Assembly (NCBI RefSeq): GCF_008014675.1
Contig: NZ_VOXD01000001.1
Location: forward strand, 186,001-250,000
DNA length: 64,000 bases
Reading direction: 5' to 3'
DNA from: Neolewinella aurantiaca
Lineage (GTDB): Bacteria; Bacteroidota; Bacteroidia; Chitinophagales; Saprospiraceae
Of this stretch, positions 42,426 through 52,295 are shown in pieces. The notes under the pieces are model-generated. The model had not been told where the DNA came from. It saw nothing but the letters and a program-made list of their open reading frames with translations, and searched no databases. Made by a program: the position numbers and the translations under genes. The stretch's first letter is position 1. Every line of letters starts with the position of its first letter.

Positions 42426-44843
42426 ATGCAATCCAACCCCGAACTAGAATTAGCTTACAAGTACATCGCCCAAACCAACCGCCATCTGTTCCTGACGGGG
42501 AAGGCCGGAACGGGGAAAACAACGTTTCTACACAAGGTCCGGTCTGAAATTCCAAAACGCATGGCGGTTGTGGCACCAACCGGCGTTGCGGCCATCAACG
42601 CCAAGGGGGTGACCATCCACAGCCTCTTCCAGCTTCCCTTCGGGACGCTGATGCCGGAACGAATGAAAACCGAGGTCAGAACACGCCGCTTCAGCGCCAA
42701 GAAGCGAGACCTGATCCGGGGGCTCGATCTGCTGATCATCGACGAAATCAGTATGGTCCGCGCTGATATGCTGGACGCGATCGACGCCGTGCTGCGCTAC
42801 GTGCGCCGCAGCGAGGAACCCTTCGGCGGCTTACAACTACTCATGATCGGTGACCTCCACCAGCTGCCACCAGTCGTGAAAGACGAAGACTGGCGTGATA
42901 TGCGCGAAGTCTACAAAACAAGCTATTTCTTCGCCAGCCTGGCCCTGCGCAAAGCCCGCGCCCAGGTGATTCAGCTGAAGCACATCTACCGCCAGCAAGA
43001 TGATGTATTCATCGGCCTGCTCAATAAGGTTCGTAACAATAAGATGGACCAGCAAGTACTGGACCAACTCAACAGCCGCTACGTCGAGAACTTCAGTCCC
43101 GACAAGGAAGAAGGCTATATTACCCTGTCCAGCCACAACAATACGGCCCGGAAAATCAACCAGGAGAAACTGAAAGAACTCGATGCAAAGCCCCGTAAGT
43201 TCAAAGCCGTTGTCGAAGGAGATTTCCCCGCCTCGATGTTTCCCAACGAGGAAGAACTGACCTTCAAGGTCGGCGCTCAGGTGATGTTCAACAAAAACGA
43301 TACCGGTGAGGTGCGGGAATACTTCAACGGTAAAATCGGGACCATTTCTGCAATCAACGGCGACGAAATCACCGTTCGCTGTCCCGGGCAAGGAGCCATC
43401 ATCGTTGAACCCGTGAAGTGGGAAAACCGGAAATACAGCCTCAATAAAGACAAGGAGGTAGAGGAAGACGTGGTCGGCACCTACGAGCAGCACCCGCTGC
43501 GGTTGGCATGGGCCATTACCATCCATAAGAGCCAGGGCCTTACTTTCGATAAAGTCGTGATCGATGCGGGCGCGGCCTTCGCCCACGGCCAGGTGTACGT
43601 GGCCCTGTCGCGTTGCCGCACCTTCGAGGGCATCGTTCTCCGCACCCGCATCGGAGATGCTTCGGTGAAGACCGACGCCATCGTGAGCAGTTACTCCGCC
43701 CACGCGGAGAAAAACCAGCCGACGGAGGAAACCCTGCGGGCAGATCGGCGTCGGTTCGAGATCGATTGCCTCAAAGAACTCTTTACCTTTAAGGAAGCCG
43801 ACTACGCCGCCAACCAGCTCCACCGCGCGCTCTTCGAACACGAACGCGCCATCCAGGGCGACGCCCACGGGGAGTTCTGGAAGATGAAGGAAGATTTGCA
43901 GACTAAGGCAATCAAGGTCGGTCATGGCTTCATCGGTCATATCGAGCGGTACGGTAAAGCCGACGAGCTGCCGAGTAAAAACCCGGAACTGACCGATCGG
44001 CTGAAAAAAGCCGGGGGCTATTTCACCAAGTTCCTCGCCGAAGACTTCCTGCCCGCCATGGCGATGTTTGGGGTGATGACCGATAATAAATCGGTGAAAA
44101 TGCAAGTTGAGGAACGCTCCCACGAGCTCATCCGCCAGCTGTTCAAAAAACTCAAGGGATTCGCAACGCTCGAGAACGGATTCGACCCCAAAGCCTACCT
44201 GACTGCCCGCGCTAATGCTGAGATCGATTTTGAGAAAGACCAGAAGAAGTCTGCTGCGCAGCCAGAGAAGAAGAAGGTCATTTTGCCGAAAGATCTGGCC
44301 CATCCCGAACTCTACCAACGCCTTGCCGACTGGCGGCAGGCCGTAAGCGAAGAGCGGGAAGTGCCCGCCTACAACATCGCCCACAACCGGACCCTGCTTG
44401 AAATAGCTGCGCTGTTACCAACGGAGAAGAAATCTATGCTCCGCATTAACGGCATCGGGCCGAAGCGCTTCGAGGAGTTTGGTCTGGCGCTGATCGAGAT
44501 CGTCCGCGAATACCTGGACAAACGAGACGAGGCAGAGACCGACCTGTTCTCCGTCGCCAAGGCGGATACCCGCAAGGTGACACTTGATCTTTTCCGCGAA
44601 GGAAAGACGGTAGAGGAAATCGCTAAGTTGAGGGACCTGGTCCGGAGCACGATCACCACGCACCTCACCCACTGGGTCAAACAAGGAGAATTACCCCTCG
44701 CAGAACTAGTAGACCAGGAGACCGTGGATGCCATCCTGCCTTACATGAAGGAGCACCCGGAGCTGTCGTTGAGCGACTTCCGGAATCACTTCAAGGGGGC
44801 CTACGATTACGACGTCCTGAAACTGGTAAGAACGCAGGTCTGA
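42426..44843 (+). CDS. Pif1/RecD-like helicase with HRDC and HTH
   Basis: SF1 DNA helicase of 805 aa. The N-terminal motor (1-430) has Walker A LTGKAGTGKTTFL, motif Ia VVAPTGVAAINAKG, Walker B LLIIDEISMVRADML, motif III MIGDLHQLPPV, a UvrD-C2-like segment HPLRLAWAITIHKSQGLTFDKVVID and the final VYVALSRCR, the layout of Pif1/RecD-like proteins. A helical middle follows (about 440-600). The C-terminus holds an HRDC domain (about 625-700: LYQRLADWRQAVSEE ... RINGIGPKRFEEFG) and a helix-turn-helix of the HTH_40 type (about 715-800). Expected roles are replication-fork or G-quadruplex unwinding. This architecture is widespread in Bacteroidota. The start at 42426 is well supported; the preceding 18-bp repeat is 14 nt away. 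Confidence 0.92.
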   Translation: MQSNPELELAYKYIAQTNRHLFLTGKAGTGKTTFLHKVRSEIPKRMAVVAPTGVAAINAKGVTIHSLFQLPFGTLMPERMKTEVRTRRFSAKKRDLIRGLDLLIIDEISMVRADMLDAIDAVLRYVRRSEEPFGGLQLLMIGDLHQLPPVVKDEDWRDMREVYKTSYFFASLALRKARAQVIQLKHIYRQQDDVFIGLLNKVRNNKMDQQVLDQLNSRYVENFSPDKEEGYITLSSHNNTARKINQEKLKELDAKPRKFKAVVEGDFPASMFPNEEELTFKVGAQVMFNKNDTGEVREYFNGKIGTISAINGDEITVRCPGQGAIIVEPVKWENRKYSLNKDKEVEEDVVGTYEQHPLRLAWAITIHKSQGLTFDKVVIDAGAAFAHGQVYVALSRCRTFEGIVLRTRIGDASVKTDAIVSSYSAHAEKNQPTEETLRADRRRFEIDCLKELFTFKEADYAANQLHRALFEHERAIQGDAHGEFWKMKEDLQTKAIKVGHGFIGHIERYGKADELPSKNPELTDRLKKAGGYFTKFLAEDFLPAMAMFGVMTDNKSVKMQVEERSHELIRQLFKKLKGFATLENGFDPKAYLTARANAEIDFEKDQKKSAAQPEKKKVILPKDLAHPELYQRLADWRQAVSEEREVPAYNIAHNRTLLEIAALLPTEKKSMLRINGIGPKRFEEFGLALIEIVREYLDKRDEAETDLFSVAKADTRKVTLDLFREGKTVEEIAKLRDLVRSTITTHLTHWVKQGELPLAELVDQETVDAILPYMKEHPELSLSDFRNHFKGAYDYDVLKLVRTQV

Positions 44844-44858
44844 GCGAAGTCCACAGCC

Positions 44859-47800
44859 TTAACGCATCACCAGAATTTCCCCCGCTTTGGTGACTACCTT
44901 CCCGTCGAAAAGGCGTACCTCTACGGTGTAGACGTAAACGCCAATCGAAGGGTCCTGACCGGTGGCAGAACGCCCGTCCCAGTGCCCGAGGGCATCCTCG
45001 GGGTCCACGTTTTCGCGCCGGAAAACCTCTCCGCCCCAACGGTCGTAAACTGCGAAGGACAGGATGCTTTCTACCGCAGGGCCTGGGAAAATCCGGAACA
45101 CATCGTTAACGCCATCCCCGTTGGGGCTGAAGGCGTTGGGGACGTAGAAAAGGTCGTCGTTATTCAACGTTATCTGTACGGTTTGGGTGGCTTCGCAGCC
45201 GTTGGAATCGATAGCGACTGCCGTTACCCTCATGTTCCGCTCCGGCCGCACCGTGAAGGTCGGGCAGGCGGGGCACCCTGATTCGTCGTTGGTGAGCCAG
45301 TTGATGGCTGCGTCGGGGGGCGAAAGTACCGAAGGAGCCAAAACTACTGAATCACCGAAGTCGACGGTGAGGTCGGTGGGTAAAATGAACAGAAGATTAC
45401 TGGCAGAATTGACGGAAAGGTCGAATACCTGAAGGCATCCTGATGAGTCTTCTGCAGTCAGGCGGTAAGGCCCCGGAGCGAGGTTCGCAAAGAAGGGGGC
45501 GGTTTGCTCCGGCCCGTCGTTGAGGCGGTAGGTGAAGCCGGCCGGCGCATCGGGGATCGTGATGGTTCCGTCGTTTTCGCCGGGGCAGGATTCGGGCGCG
45601 GCCGCAGGTGCAATGGGAGTTGTTGGGGCGTTGGATATTGTCACTTCGGCGGTTGCTGCGCAACCGGTCGCCGTCGTAACGGTAACGGTGTACGCTCCGG
45701 CAGCCAGGGCCTCGTTCAGGGCCGACGCGGAGCCGTCGCTCCAGAGGATGGTGACCGGCTGGCCGTTGCTCTCGAAGAACACTTCCGCTGCACCTGCGCC
45801 CGCGCCATCACAACTTGGTCTAATCTGTGCGGCCGTTGCCGAAACATCGTTTACCTCCAGGAAGACCTGATGCGTGCTGTCGCAATTGTTACTGCCAATG
45901 TCCACACTGGAATACACGTCAGCAACCTGTTCGTAAACGCCAAAGATCAAGGCTGAATCACCCGCATAAATGCTGATGGTCTCCGTTGTCACTACGGGCT
46001 GATTTACCACAATTGTGATCTGATTGGTGCTGTCGCAGCCGTTACTGCGCATAAGCGTTTGCGTGTAGGTATTGGCCTCCGTTTCGAAGCTGCCGAATAC
46101 CAGCACGGAGTCCCCCGTACAGATGGTGAACTCCTCCGTTATGAGGGTGTCGCGCAGCCCCAAAACGTCGAGCGTATCGAGGGCGGGGCATCGGCTTTCG
46201 TCGGTCGCGTCGTAGTACTGTCCGGGGCTGGTAATCGTTTGGCCAGCAAAAGAAAGACTGTCGCCCGGGCACAGGTAGGCCGTATCACGCAGCCCTGCCA
46301 TGGCCTTTACGCGAACCCGCACACTGTCTGCGCTGAAGCATCCCGGACCCTGCTGTGCCGCCACCAGTAGGAGAGTGTCCATCGTAGGCGCAAAACGTAC
46401 TTCTTCACAGTCGAAACAGTCGATGAAACTGCTTTGGCTCCACTGGATGTTGGTGTAACCTTCGAGCTTGAAGGTCAGGGTGTCTCCCGGGCAAATGAGG
46501 GTGTCCAGCCCCAGCTCTATTGCCGTTGCCGGGTCTACCGTAACCGTAACCGTATCGGATTGCTGGTTACCGCAGGAGTCGGTAGCTACTACCCAAAAAT
46601 CACCCTCGCCGAAGGCGGTGAAGTTCTCTTCCGTACTGCCATCGACCCATTCGTAGCTGGCAAAACCAGGCTGGGCGTGCAGCGGGATGGTTGCGTTTTG
46701 GCAGACGGTGGTATCGGGGCCGAGATCAAGCGTGAGCGGTGGAGAGGGCCTCAGGATGATGGTGTCGAACCCGGACCTTCCGCAGGTGTCGATTACTTCA
46801 AAATAATAGGTGTCTGCCTCCGGCAAAACGAAAGGAATACTATCTCCCGGTTCTAAGTTGAGTTCGCCCGTAAGGCTGTTACTGCTCACCTTCAGACTAT
46901 CCCAGTTGAGGGGCAGGTAAACCCAGACAAGCGAGGGGCCGCAGAACCGGTCTTCATAGCCGAAATCCGGATTTGGCGGGTCAAGGCAGCAGCAGTTTTC
47001 ACTCAGGTCGGGGTCGTCGCAATCGATCAGGCCATCCCCGTCGTCGTCGATGTCATTGCTACAGATTTCAACAATCTCTTCTTCGATACAATCGCCTTCG
47101 CAGGTTTCTTTCGCTTCCAGGTCTGCTTCTCCCAGGTCGAGGTTCTGGGTGAAAAAAGAGGTTTCTCCCAACTCCAGGGGAACGTTGGCAACAATGGTCT
47201 GGGCTTCTGTAAAGTCTACCGGGAGATGCTCGACAACGAACGGAGTACACCCAAAAATGAAATCCTGGGATAAATTCACCCGGACGATTCCAAAGGAGGT
47301 TGCAAGCGAGCTGAATCCATCTACGGTCGAAAATGTAAAGGACGTTGTGGAAGATGTTAAGTGAAAGGCATCCTCAATTCCCTCAAATCCAATACCTGGA
47401 AAAATAGTGTTAGCCCAAATTATATTACCCGATTCGTCGAGCCTGATGAAGGAGTTGAGTTGCGACGTTGAACTGTAAAGCCAAACTATAAAACCACCTG
47501 GAAGGTCAGTTATACCTTGAATAATTGATCCGTTGTCGTAGTTTTTCTGCCAACGAAGGTTTCCGTCGGGGTCCGTTTGAACCAGAACAAATCCATCCCC
47601 TCCGTTACGTTCGCATAACATGGTGACGCTGGTATCTTTTACGACCATCCCCCGGGCCTGGCCAATCTGCGACTCATCGTACTGTTTGTTGAAGATGACC
47701 GTTCCGTTGGCGTTAAGCCTTGCCAACTGGGGCGTCCCTGCGGCCGACTGCTGAATGCTGCCTAGAGCAAAATAGGTGTCGCTCCCGGGGTGCTTGTCGA

Positions 47801-50800
47801 AAGCCCGGAAACTGGTTTCGCCAGGATCAGTGTAGGTGAGCGGAACACCAACGATATCCCCCGAAGCGAGGTCGATCCGGGCAGTCATACCATTACTGAT
47901 AGCAGTTAGGGCATCGTCCTCACGGTAGCCGGCTGCCCGCAGGAAAGTATCTCCCGGGGTGTGATGAATGTTACTGAAAACAAAGGAACGGGCTTCCTTG
48001 CGATAGTACCTGAGCCATAGCATATCTCCGTTGTCAGGGTTGAAGCGAAAGGCGTAAGTGCCTAACCCGCCGTTGGCCGATGCGCCTGCGGTACCGACAC
48101 CGCAGACCATTCCTTCATGGTCAATGATCATATCACTGACCGTGCCGGCCTGGCCGGCAGTTCCTGACTGGCTGAGAAAGATACTTCTGGCCCATAGCAC
48201 TGCGCCGTTTGATCCCAGGCCGGCAACGTAAGGCTGCTGACTCTGGTTCCGACCGGCTATGATCACGTTCTCGCCGTTCCGAACATGGTGGTTTACCTCG
48301 TAAGGAGGAGGGTTGGGGGCGATGGAACGGGGACCGTAGGTGCGTAGGTAGGGGCGGAGGCAGTCTTCCTCTTCCGGACAATCCTCACGGCAAACCAGTT
48401 CTTCTACAAGCGTGAAGTTGGAGGGCTCGGTGCCGAAGTTAAGGTTTAGTACCTCAAAACCGGTATCCGTCATCTGGAAGTTTCCCGGAGAGTTTGCGAC
48501 AGAAACCAAAAAGATGTCGAGCGGAACGTAAGGAGTACAGGAACTCGTTACACTGCCATCTTTACTCAGGCGAACGACGGTGGGCAGGACTTGAGCATCG
48601 ACCGATTGCCCTCCGGGCACAAGAATATGATCAGAGGTGATGGCCACCGCATCGGGGCTGGTGTACAGTTGGAGTAGGCCGTCGTACCGGTTAGACCAAA
48701 GTACATCGCCGTTGAAGTCAGTTTGTAACAGCGCAGAATTAAGGCCTAAACTGCAATGGAAAAGGTAACCTGCTTCGGTGAGTGAAATGCCGAGTAAATC
48801 GCCGGCGGGGTCGGGCAGGGGATAATCTTTTGTCCAGGCGGGGTTGCCGTTCAGGTCGGTTTTGCAAACCCTGAGGGTTGATTCCCCGAGCGTAGGATCT
48901 GAATCAAAATAAGTCGCGACAATCAGTGAGTCTCCGTCTTTTATGGTGAAGGTGTTTTCGAAGCGTATGAACGTACCGCCGGCGATTTCAGACATAACCC
49001 TTGTGGAAGCCAGAACTTCTCCCGTGTCGTTCGTTCGGGCCAATACAATTCCTCCGGTTGCGTTGGCTATCTGCTCGCCAGAGATAAGAAAGTTGGTTGT
49101 TACACCGGTATCATCGACGAGGATTTCCCGGGCGAGGAACGTACCGTTACCTATTTGTCGGGGCAGGTTAGCGATGTTGCCCGACGTTCGGTCGAGCTGG
49201 AGCAGAATGCTTCTCCCGGCGGACTGGTCGCCTGAGGATACAGCTATTAAAAGGTATTCGTTGCCGCTGCTGTGGTCGGTGATGTCCTGAAACACCATCC
49301 CTTCTCCGGCTACAAACTCTTTCGACCAGGCTACGGCGCCGCTTGAGGGATCAATCCGGAAGGCTATTCCGCGGTCGCCCTCGTCGCCGAACCCCCGGGC
49401 GGTGCCAGCCAGCATTCCTTCACTATCTAAAATCAGCCGCTGCGTATTCCCCCGGGAGGAAGAAGGGTAGAACTCAGTTTGCCAAATGATGGAACCGTCG
49501 GCGTCCAGTGCGAGAGCAAAGGAGCGCCATTCCTGAGTCGCCAATGCGAAAACTGTATCTCCGCTGACTACGGTTGCACTAAAGCTGCCATCAAATGGAT
49601 TGTCGGGCAGCGAGTAACTATAAGAAAACCGTCCGTCGCAGCCAATAGTGTCTGTTGGTGGGTCAGGGTCCATAACCGCCTCGCGGACGAAGATGGTAAT
49701 ACACCGTTCATTTTCGCATAATCCGGTTGTTTCGGTGAGGCATATCCGGTAACGACCGGCAGCGGTGAAGACGTAGTTCAGGTCAGTAGCCGTGCTTACC
49801 ACTGTGCCGTCTACCGTCCATTCGCTTTCGTCCCCGCCCGAAGAAGTGTTCGTGAAAACAACCATAGAATCAACCTGAGCGCCCGGTGAAGGCGGATCGA
49901 AACCGGCGTCTACTTCGCAAACTACCCGTACTTGCTGCGTGATTTCAACGGACGCGCAGAGTACAGTGTCTGAAGGAATGACGAGCAGCTGCACCTGGAA
50001 AAAGCCTTCGGTGTCGAAGAGATGGCTGAAGTCTTCGTTGGTGCCGAGCAGGTTGCCGCCCACGCGCCATTCGTAACGATCACCGTTGGTGGAGGTATTG
50101 GTAAAGTTGATGGTTTCACCCGCGACGATGGTCACGTCGCCTCCGGTGAAGCCTGCCGTAACGACCGCCGGACAAGGCTCTTCGCAGCCTCTGCTCTCCA
50201 GCAAACTGCGTCGGGTGCCTTCCAGAAAGAAATGCATCCGGTCCCGTTGCCCCGCCGTGAAGGCGGAGTAACAACGGAAGTAACCGTAGTCCATGTAGTT
50301 GATGTGCATATCATTCTGGTCGGTGGCAAAGGGGCCGGAATCGGTGTCGGTATCGCAGCTATTGGCCGAGCCGGTGCAGGGCACCGCCGCGGTCGACTGA
50401 TCGGGCGGAGTATCGCAAACGCGGTCGCCGCTGATGGTGCAATCGTCGTTGTCGCAGCCTCCGTCGAAGGTGTGCCGCACACCGAGGTAATGACCGAGTT
50501 CATGGACCAGGACGGTCATGTCGGCCTCATCGTCGGCCAGCCAACGGGCTTCCATTACGATACCGTCGATGCTGGATCCGTGCGCGCCGGGGTAGTAGGC
50601 GTAGCCGGCAACCCCGCAACCGAGGCCCAGGCCGCAGATTTCTTTTACCACCCAGACGTTGATGTAATCGCGGGGAGCCCAACGGCTAAGGTCTTTCAGG
50701 TCACGGTCGTCGTCTGAATTGAGATTGGTCAGCGACGATTCAATGCGGTTGATGCCGTTCGTAGGCTGATTGTCTGGCGTGCGACGGGCCAGACAGACCT

Positions 50801-51188
50801 GGATTTCGGTGTTTATGCCCGTTGCAGGATCGAAGTAGTTGACGTTTTCAAGCGCCTGGTTCAGATAATCCACGCTGCGGAGAACGTCGGAATCGGGGAT
50901 GTTTTCAGCGCCGTTTTCGTGCACAATGTGAAAGACGATCGGGAGAACGTAGGGTGGGGCCGCGGCAGATTTAGTACGGCCTTCTTGCTGACTTTTGGCC
51001 CATTCTGCTTCCAGGGCGTCCATTTTTTTGCCATAGGACGGCGCGGTTTTTCGGAGCGCATCATGGACGTGGTCTGTGCTGCAGTTCATCACTTCCTCCG
51101 TAGCGGAGGGCGGTTCACTTGGCGCAAACGCAGGTGCATGGGAAGGTTGGACGGCAATAAGCGTCAGCAAAAGTCTGAGCAAATACAT
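44859..51188 (-). CDS. Giant secreted M43 metalloprotease, T9SS type B
   Basis: Secreted protein of 2109 aa, the largest gene here. Signal peptide (MYLLRLLLTLIAVQPSHA), a pappalysin-type M43 metalloprotease (about 70-320) with zinc motif HELGHYLGVRH (His229, Glu230, His233, His239), two PKD domains (about 330-490), two long homologous blocks of beta-strand repeats resembling beta-propeller delivery/SBBP-like repeats (about 520-880 and 930-1320), a short calcium-binding-like SNDIDDDGDGLIDCDDPD stretch, further Ig-like/PKD-type domains to about 2000, and a type B gliding-motility C-terminal domain (about 2010-2109: VPNAFSPNGDGVND). It should be exported by T9SS, cleave extracellular proteins and stay attached to the cell. 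The ATG at 51188 is chosen over 51218 because it begins the signal peptide. Three 18-bp repeats lie inside it. Confidence 0.92.
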   Translation of the reverse strand: MYLLRLLLTLIAVQPSHAPAFAPSEPPSATEEVMNCSTDHVHDALRKTAPSYGKKMDALEAEWAKSQQEGRTKSAAAPPYVLPIVFHIVHENGAENIPDSDVLRSVDYLNQALENVNYFDPATGINTEIQVCLARRTPDNQPTNGINRIESSLTNLNSDDDRDLKDLSRWAPRDYINVWVVKEICGLGLGCGVAGYAYYPGAHGSSIDGIVMEARWLADDEADMTVLVHELGHYLGVRHTFDGGCDNDDCTISGDRVCDTPPDQSTAAVPCTGSANSCDTDTDSGPFATDQNDMHINYMDYGYFRCYSAFTAGQRDRMHFFLEGTRRSLLESRGCEEPCPAVVTAGFTGGDVTIVAGETINFTNTSTNGDRYEWRVGGNLLGTNEDFSHLFDTEGFFQVQLLVIPSDTVLCASVEITQQVRVVCEVDAGFDPPSPGAQVDSMVVFTNTSSGGDESEWTVDGTVVSTATDLNYVFTAAGRYRICLTETTGLCENERCITIFVREAVMDPDPPTDTIGCDGRFSYSYSLPDNPFDGSFSATVVSGDTVFALATQEWRSFALALDADGSIIWQTEFYPSSSRGNTQRLILDSEGMLAGTARGFGDEGDRGIAFRIDPSSGAVAWSKEFVAGEGMVFQDITDHSSGNEYLLIAVSSGDQSAGRSILLQLDRTSGNIANLPRQIGNGTFLAREILVDDTGVTTNFLISGEQIANATGGIVLARTNDTGEVLASTRVMSEIAGGTFIRFENTFTIKDGDSLIVATYFDSDPTLGESTLRVCKTDLNGNPAWTKDYPLPDPAGDLLGISLTEAGYLFHCSLGLNSALLQTDFNGDVLWSNRYDGLLQLYTSPDAVAITSDHILVPGGQSVDAQVLPTVVRLSKDGSVTSSCTPYVPLDIFLVSVANSPGNFQMTDTGFEVLNLNFGTEPSNFTLVEELVCREDCPEEEDCLRPYLRTYGPRSIAPNPPPYEVNHHVRNGENVIIAGRNQSQQPYVAGLGSNGAVLWARSIFLSQSGTAGQAGTVSDMIIDHEGMVCGVGTAGASANGGLGTYAFRFNPDNGDMLWLRYYRKEARSFVFSNIHHTPGDTFLRAAGYREDDALTAISNGMTARIDLASGDIVGVPLTYTDPGETSFRAFDKHPGSDTYFALGSIQQSAAGTPQLARLNANGTVIFNKQYDESQIGQARGMVVKDTSVTMLCERNGGDGFVLVQTDPDGNLRWQKNYDNGSIIQGITDLPGGFIVWLYSSTSQLNSFIRLDESGNIIWANTIFPGIGFEGIEDAFHLTSSTTSFTFSTVDGFSSLATSFGIVRVNLSQDFIFGCTPFVVEHLPVDFTEAQTIVANVPLELGETSFFTQNLDLGEADLEAKETCEGDCIEEEIVEICSNDIDDDGDGLIDCDDPDLSENCCCLDPPNPDFGYEDRFCGPSLVWVYLPLNWDSLKVSSNSLTGELNLEPGDSIPFVLPEADTYYFEVIDTCGRSGFDTIILRPSPPLTLDLGPDTTVCQNATIPLHAQPGFASYEWVDGSTEENFTAFGEGDFWVVATDSCGNQQSDTVTVTVDPATAIELGLDTLICPGDTLTFKLEGYTNIQWSQSSFIDCFDCEEVRFAPTMDTLLLVAAQQGPGCFSADSVRVRVKAMAGLRDTAYLCPGDSLSFAGQTITSPGQYYDATDESRCPALDTLDVLGLRDTLITEEFTICTGDSVLVFGSFETEANTYTQTLMRSNGCDSTNQITIVVNQPVVTTETISIYAGDSALIFGVYEQVADVYSSVDIGSNNCDSTHQVFLEVNDVSATAAQIRPSCDGAGAGAAEVFFESNGQPVTILWSDGSASALNEALAAGAYTVTVTTATGCAATAEVTISNAPTTPIAPAAAPESCPGENDGTITIPDAPAGFTYRLNDGPEQTAPFFANLAPGPYRLTAEDSSGCLQVFDLSVNSASNLLFILPTDLTVDFGDSVVLAPSVLSPPDAAINWLTNDESGCPACPTFTVRPERNMRVTAVAIDSNGCEATQTVQITLNNDDLFYVPNAFSPNGDGVNDVFRIFPGPAVESILSFAVYDRWGGEVFRRENVDPEDALGHWDGRSATGQDPSIGVYVYTVEVRLFDGKVVTKAGEILVMR
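45595..45612 (+). repeat. 18-bp dispersed repeat, copy 12 (in gene)
   Basis: GGCGCGGCCGCAGGTGCA, exact; antisense inside the M43 gene, where it encodes A-P-A-A-A-P. Confidence 0.85.
45789..45806 (-). repeat. 18-bp dispersed repeat, copy 13 (in gene)
   Basis: GGCGCGGGCGCAGGTGCA on the - strand, exact; sense inside the M43 gene, encoding G-A-G-A-G-A. Confidence 0.85.
51121..51138 (+). repeat. 18-bp dispersed repeat, copy 14 (in gene)
   Basis: GGCGCAAACGCAGGTGCA, exact, with flank TGGGAAGGTTGGACGG. It covers the end of the M43 signal peptide (encoding A-P-A-F-A-P), antisense to the gene. Confidence 0.87.
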
Positions 51189-51320
51189 CGGTAGTAGTCT
51201 ATGGGAATATGGGAACAAAATCTCGCGCCAAGATAGGCCATTTCGGGGCTGAACTCACCATAATTTGGTAGACAGTTGTACCTAATACGTAGTTGGTCCT
51301 CTCTCTGCTTTGTCTCAAAA

Positions 51321-52295
51321 CTACTCTACAAGTTTCAGCAGATGCTTTTCGTTTTCGAGTAATTTGTAAAAATCGCTGACCCGTCTGAGCAGACGTTTCT
51401 GGTCCCGTTTATGGAGGCAGGGGTGCTCATTGATGAGCGCTTCCGTTTTCTCTCTCTGCGCCAGAAAGTGCGCTGCAGCGCTGGAAATCTCATCTTCGGT
51501 TACTCTTTTACCGAGCCACTTCGGCACGTAGATCGTTGAAATGCCTAACTCTTCCCGCGGAACAGCGTAGTGGGCCCCCACGAAACCCGAATAGTCGAAG
51601 TCGTAGGGCACAGGAATGAAGTCGTTCGTCCCTTCCGGGCAGACAAACTTGAGGTTGTGGAGATTGAACACGTGCCAGTCGGTGTTCAGGATGAGGTAAT
51701 TGAACAAACACATGTTGACGTAAGCTTCGCGGTGCAGTCCTCTGGTACTCATCTTATTTACCTCAAGGACTTTCGCGTTGAAGCGGGCCTCCATCTGCTC
51801 GTCGTGCTCTACCAGAAATGCTTTGGTTGTGTCGCCTTTTCCGAGGTCCAGCCCGACGGCGAGTGTCCGGTGGGTATAGTTGCTATAAACGGCGTGGAGG
51901 TCGTAAACCAGTTTCTCCCGGGTGAGGTAGCTTTCGCCCAAACTGTTATTGGTACACTGGAGTACGAACTTGAACTCGTTCAGGTCGCTGAACCCCGCAG
52001 CGAGTAATTCGTCTTTTCGCAGTTTCAACTTAAGCGAGGGGTTCTGGCACACCTCCAGGCGGATATTCCCCCGGCTGCGGAGTTTGGCTTCAAAGGTGAG
52101 CGTTGAGTCGCCAAGCGTGAGATGAACCGTCGCGGGTTGATAAGCTTTGTCCATTTTTCTGCGGACAAGACCGTTCCAGTCTGTCTCTATCCGGAAAACG
52201 ACGGTGTCATTATCAGCATGGAGGACATCAAAAAGAGAAGGCTGGCCAACCAGGACAACCGGCAAAAGGAAGAGCAAAAAAGGTAGAAGACGCAT
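51321..52295 (-). CDS. Secreted CotH-like protein
   Basis: Secreted protein of 324 aa. A signal peptide (LLPFLLFLLPVVLVGQ) leads to a domain that looks like a distant CotH/HipA-type kinase fold: an early KLRSRGNIRLEVCQNPSLKLKL, FKFVLQCTNNSLGESYLTREKLVYDL, then YVNMCLFNYLILNTDWHVFNLHNLKFV and FIPVPYDFDYSGFVGAHYAVP, where an N-T-D-W-x-x-x-N loop and a D-F-D motif resemble the catalytic and metal-binding residues of CotH kinases. Whether it phosphorylates an envelope protein is unknown. A TACCTTTA -7 box (52320-52327) lies 24-25 nt before the ATG. It has no sorting domain, so it is probably periplasmic. Confidence 0.75.
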   Translation of the reverse strand: MRLLPFLLFLLPVVLVGQPSLFDVLHADNDTVVFRIETDWNGLVRRKMDKAYQPATVHLTLGDSTLTFEAKLRSRGNIRLEVCQNPSLKLKLRKDELLAAGFSDLNEFKFVLQCTNNSLGESYLTREKLVYDLHAVYSNYTHRTLAVGLDLGKGDTTKAFLVEHDEQMEARFNAKVLEVNKMSTRGLHREAYVNMCLFNYLILNTDWHVFNLHNLKFVCPEGTNDFIPVPYDFDYSGFVGAHYAVPREELGISTIYVPKWLGKRVTEDEISSAAAHFLAQREKTEALINEHPCLHKRDQKRLLRRVSDFYKLLENEKHLLKLVE

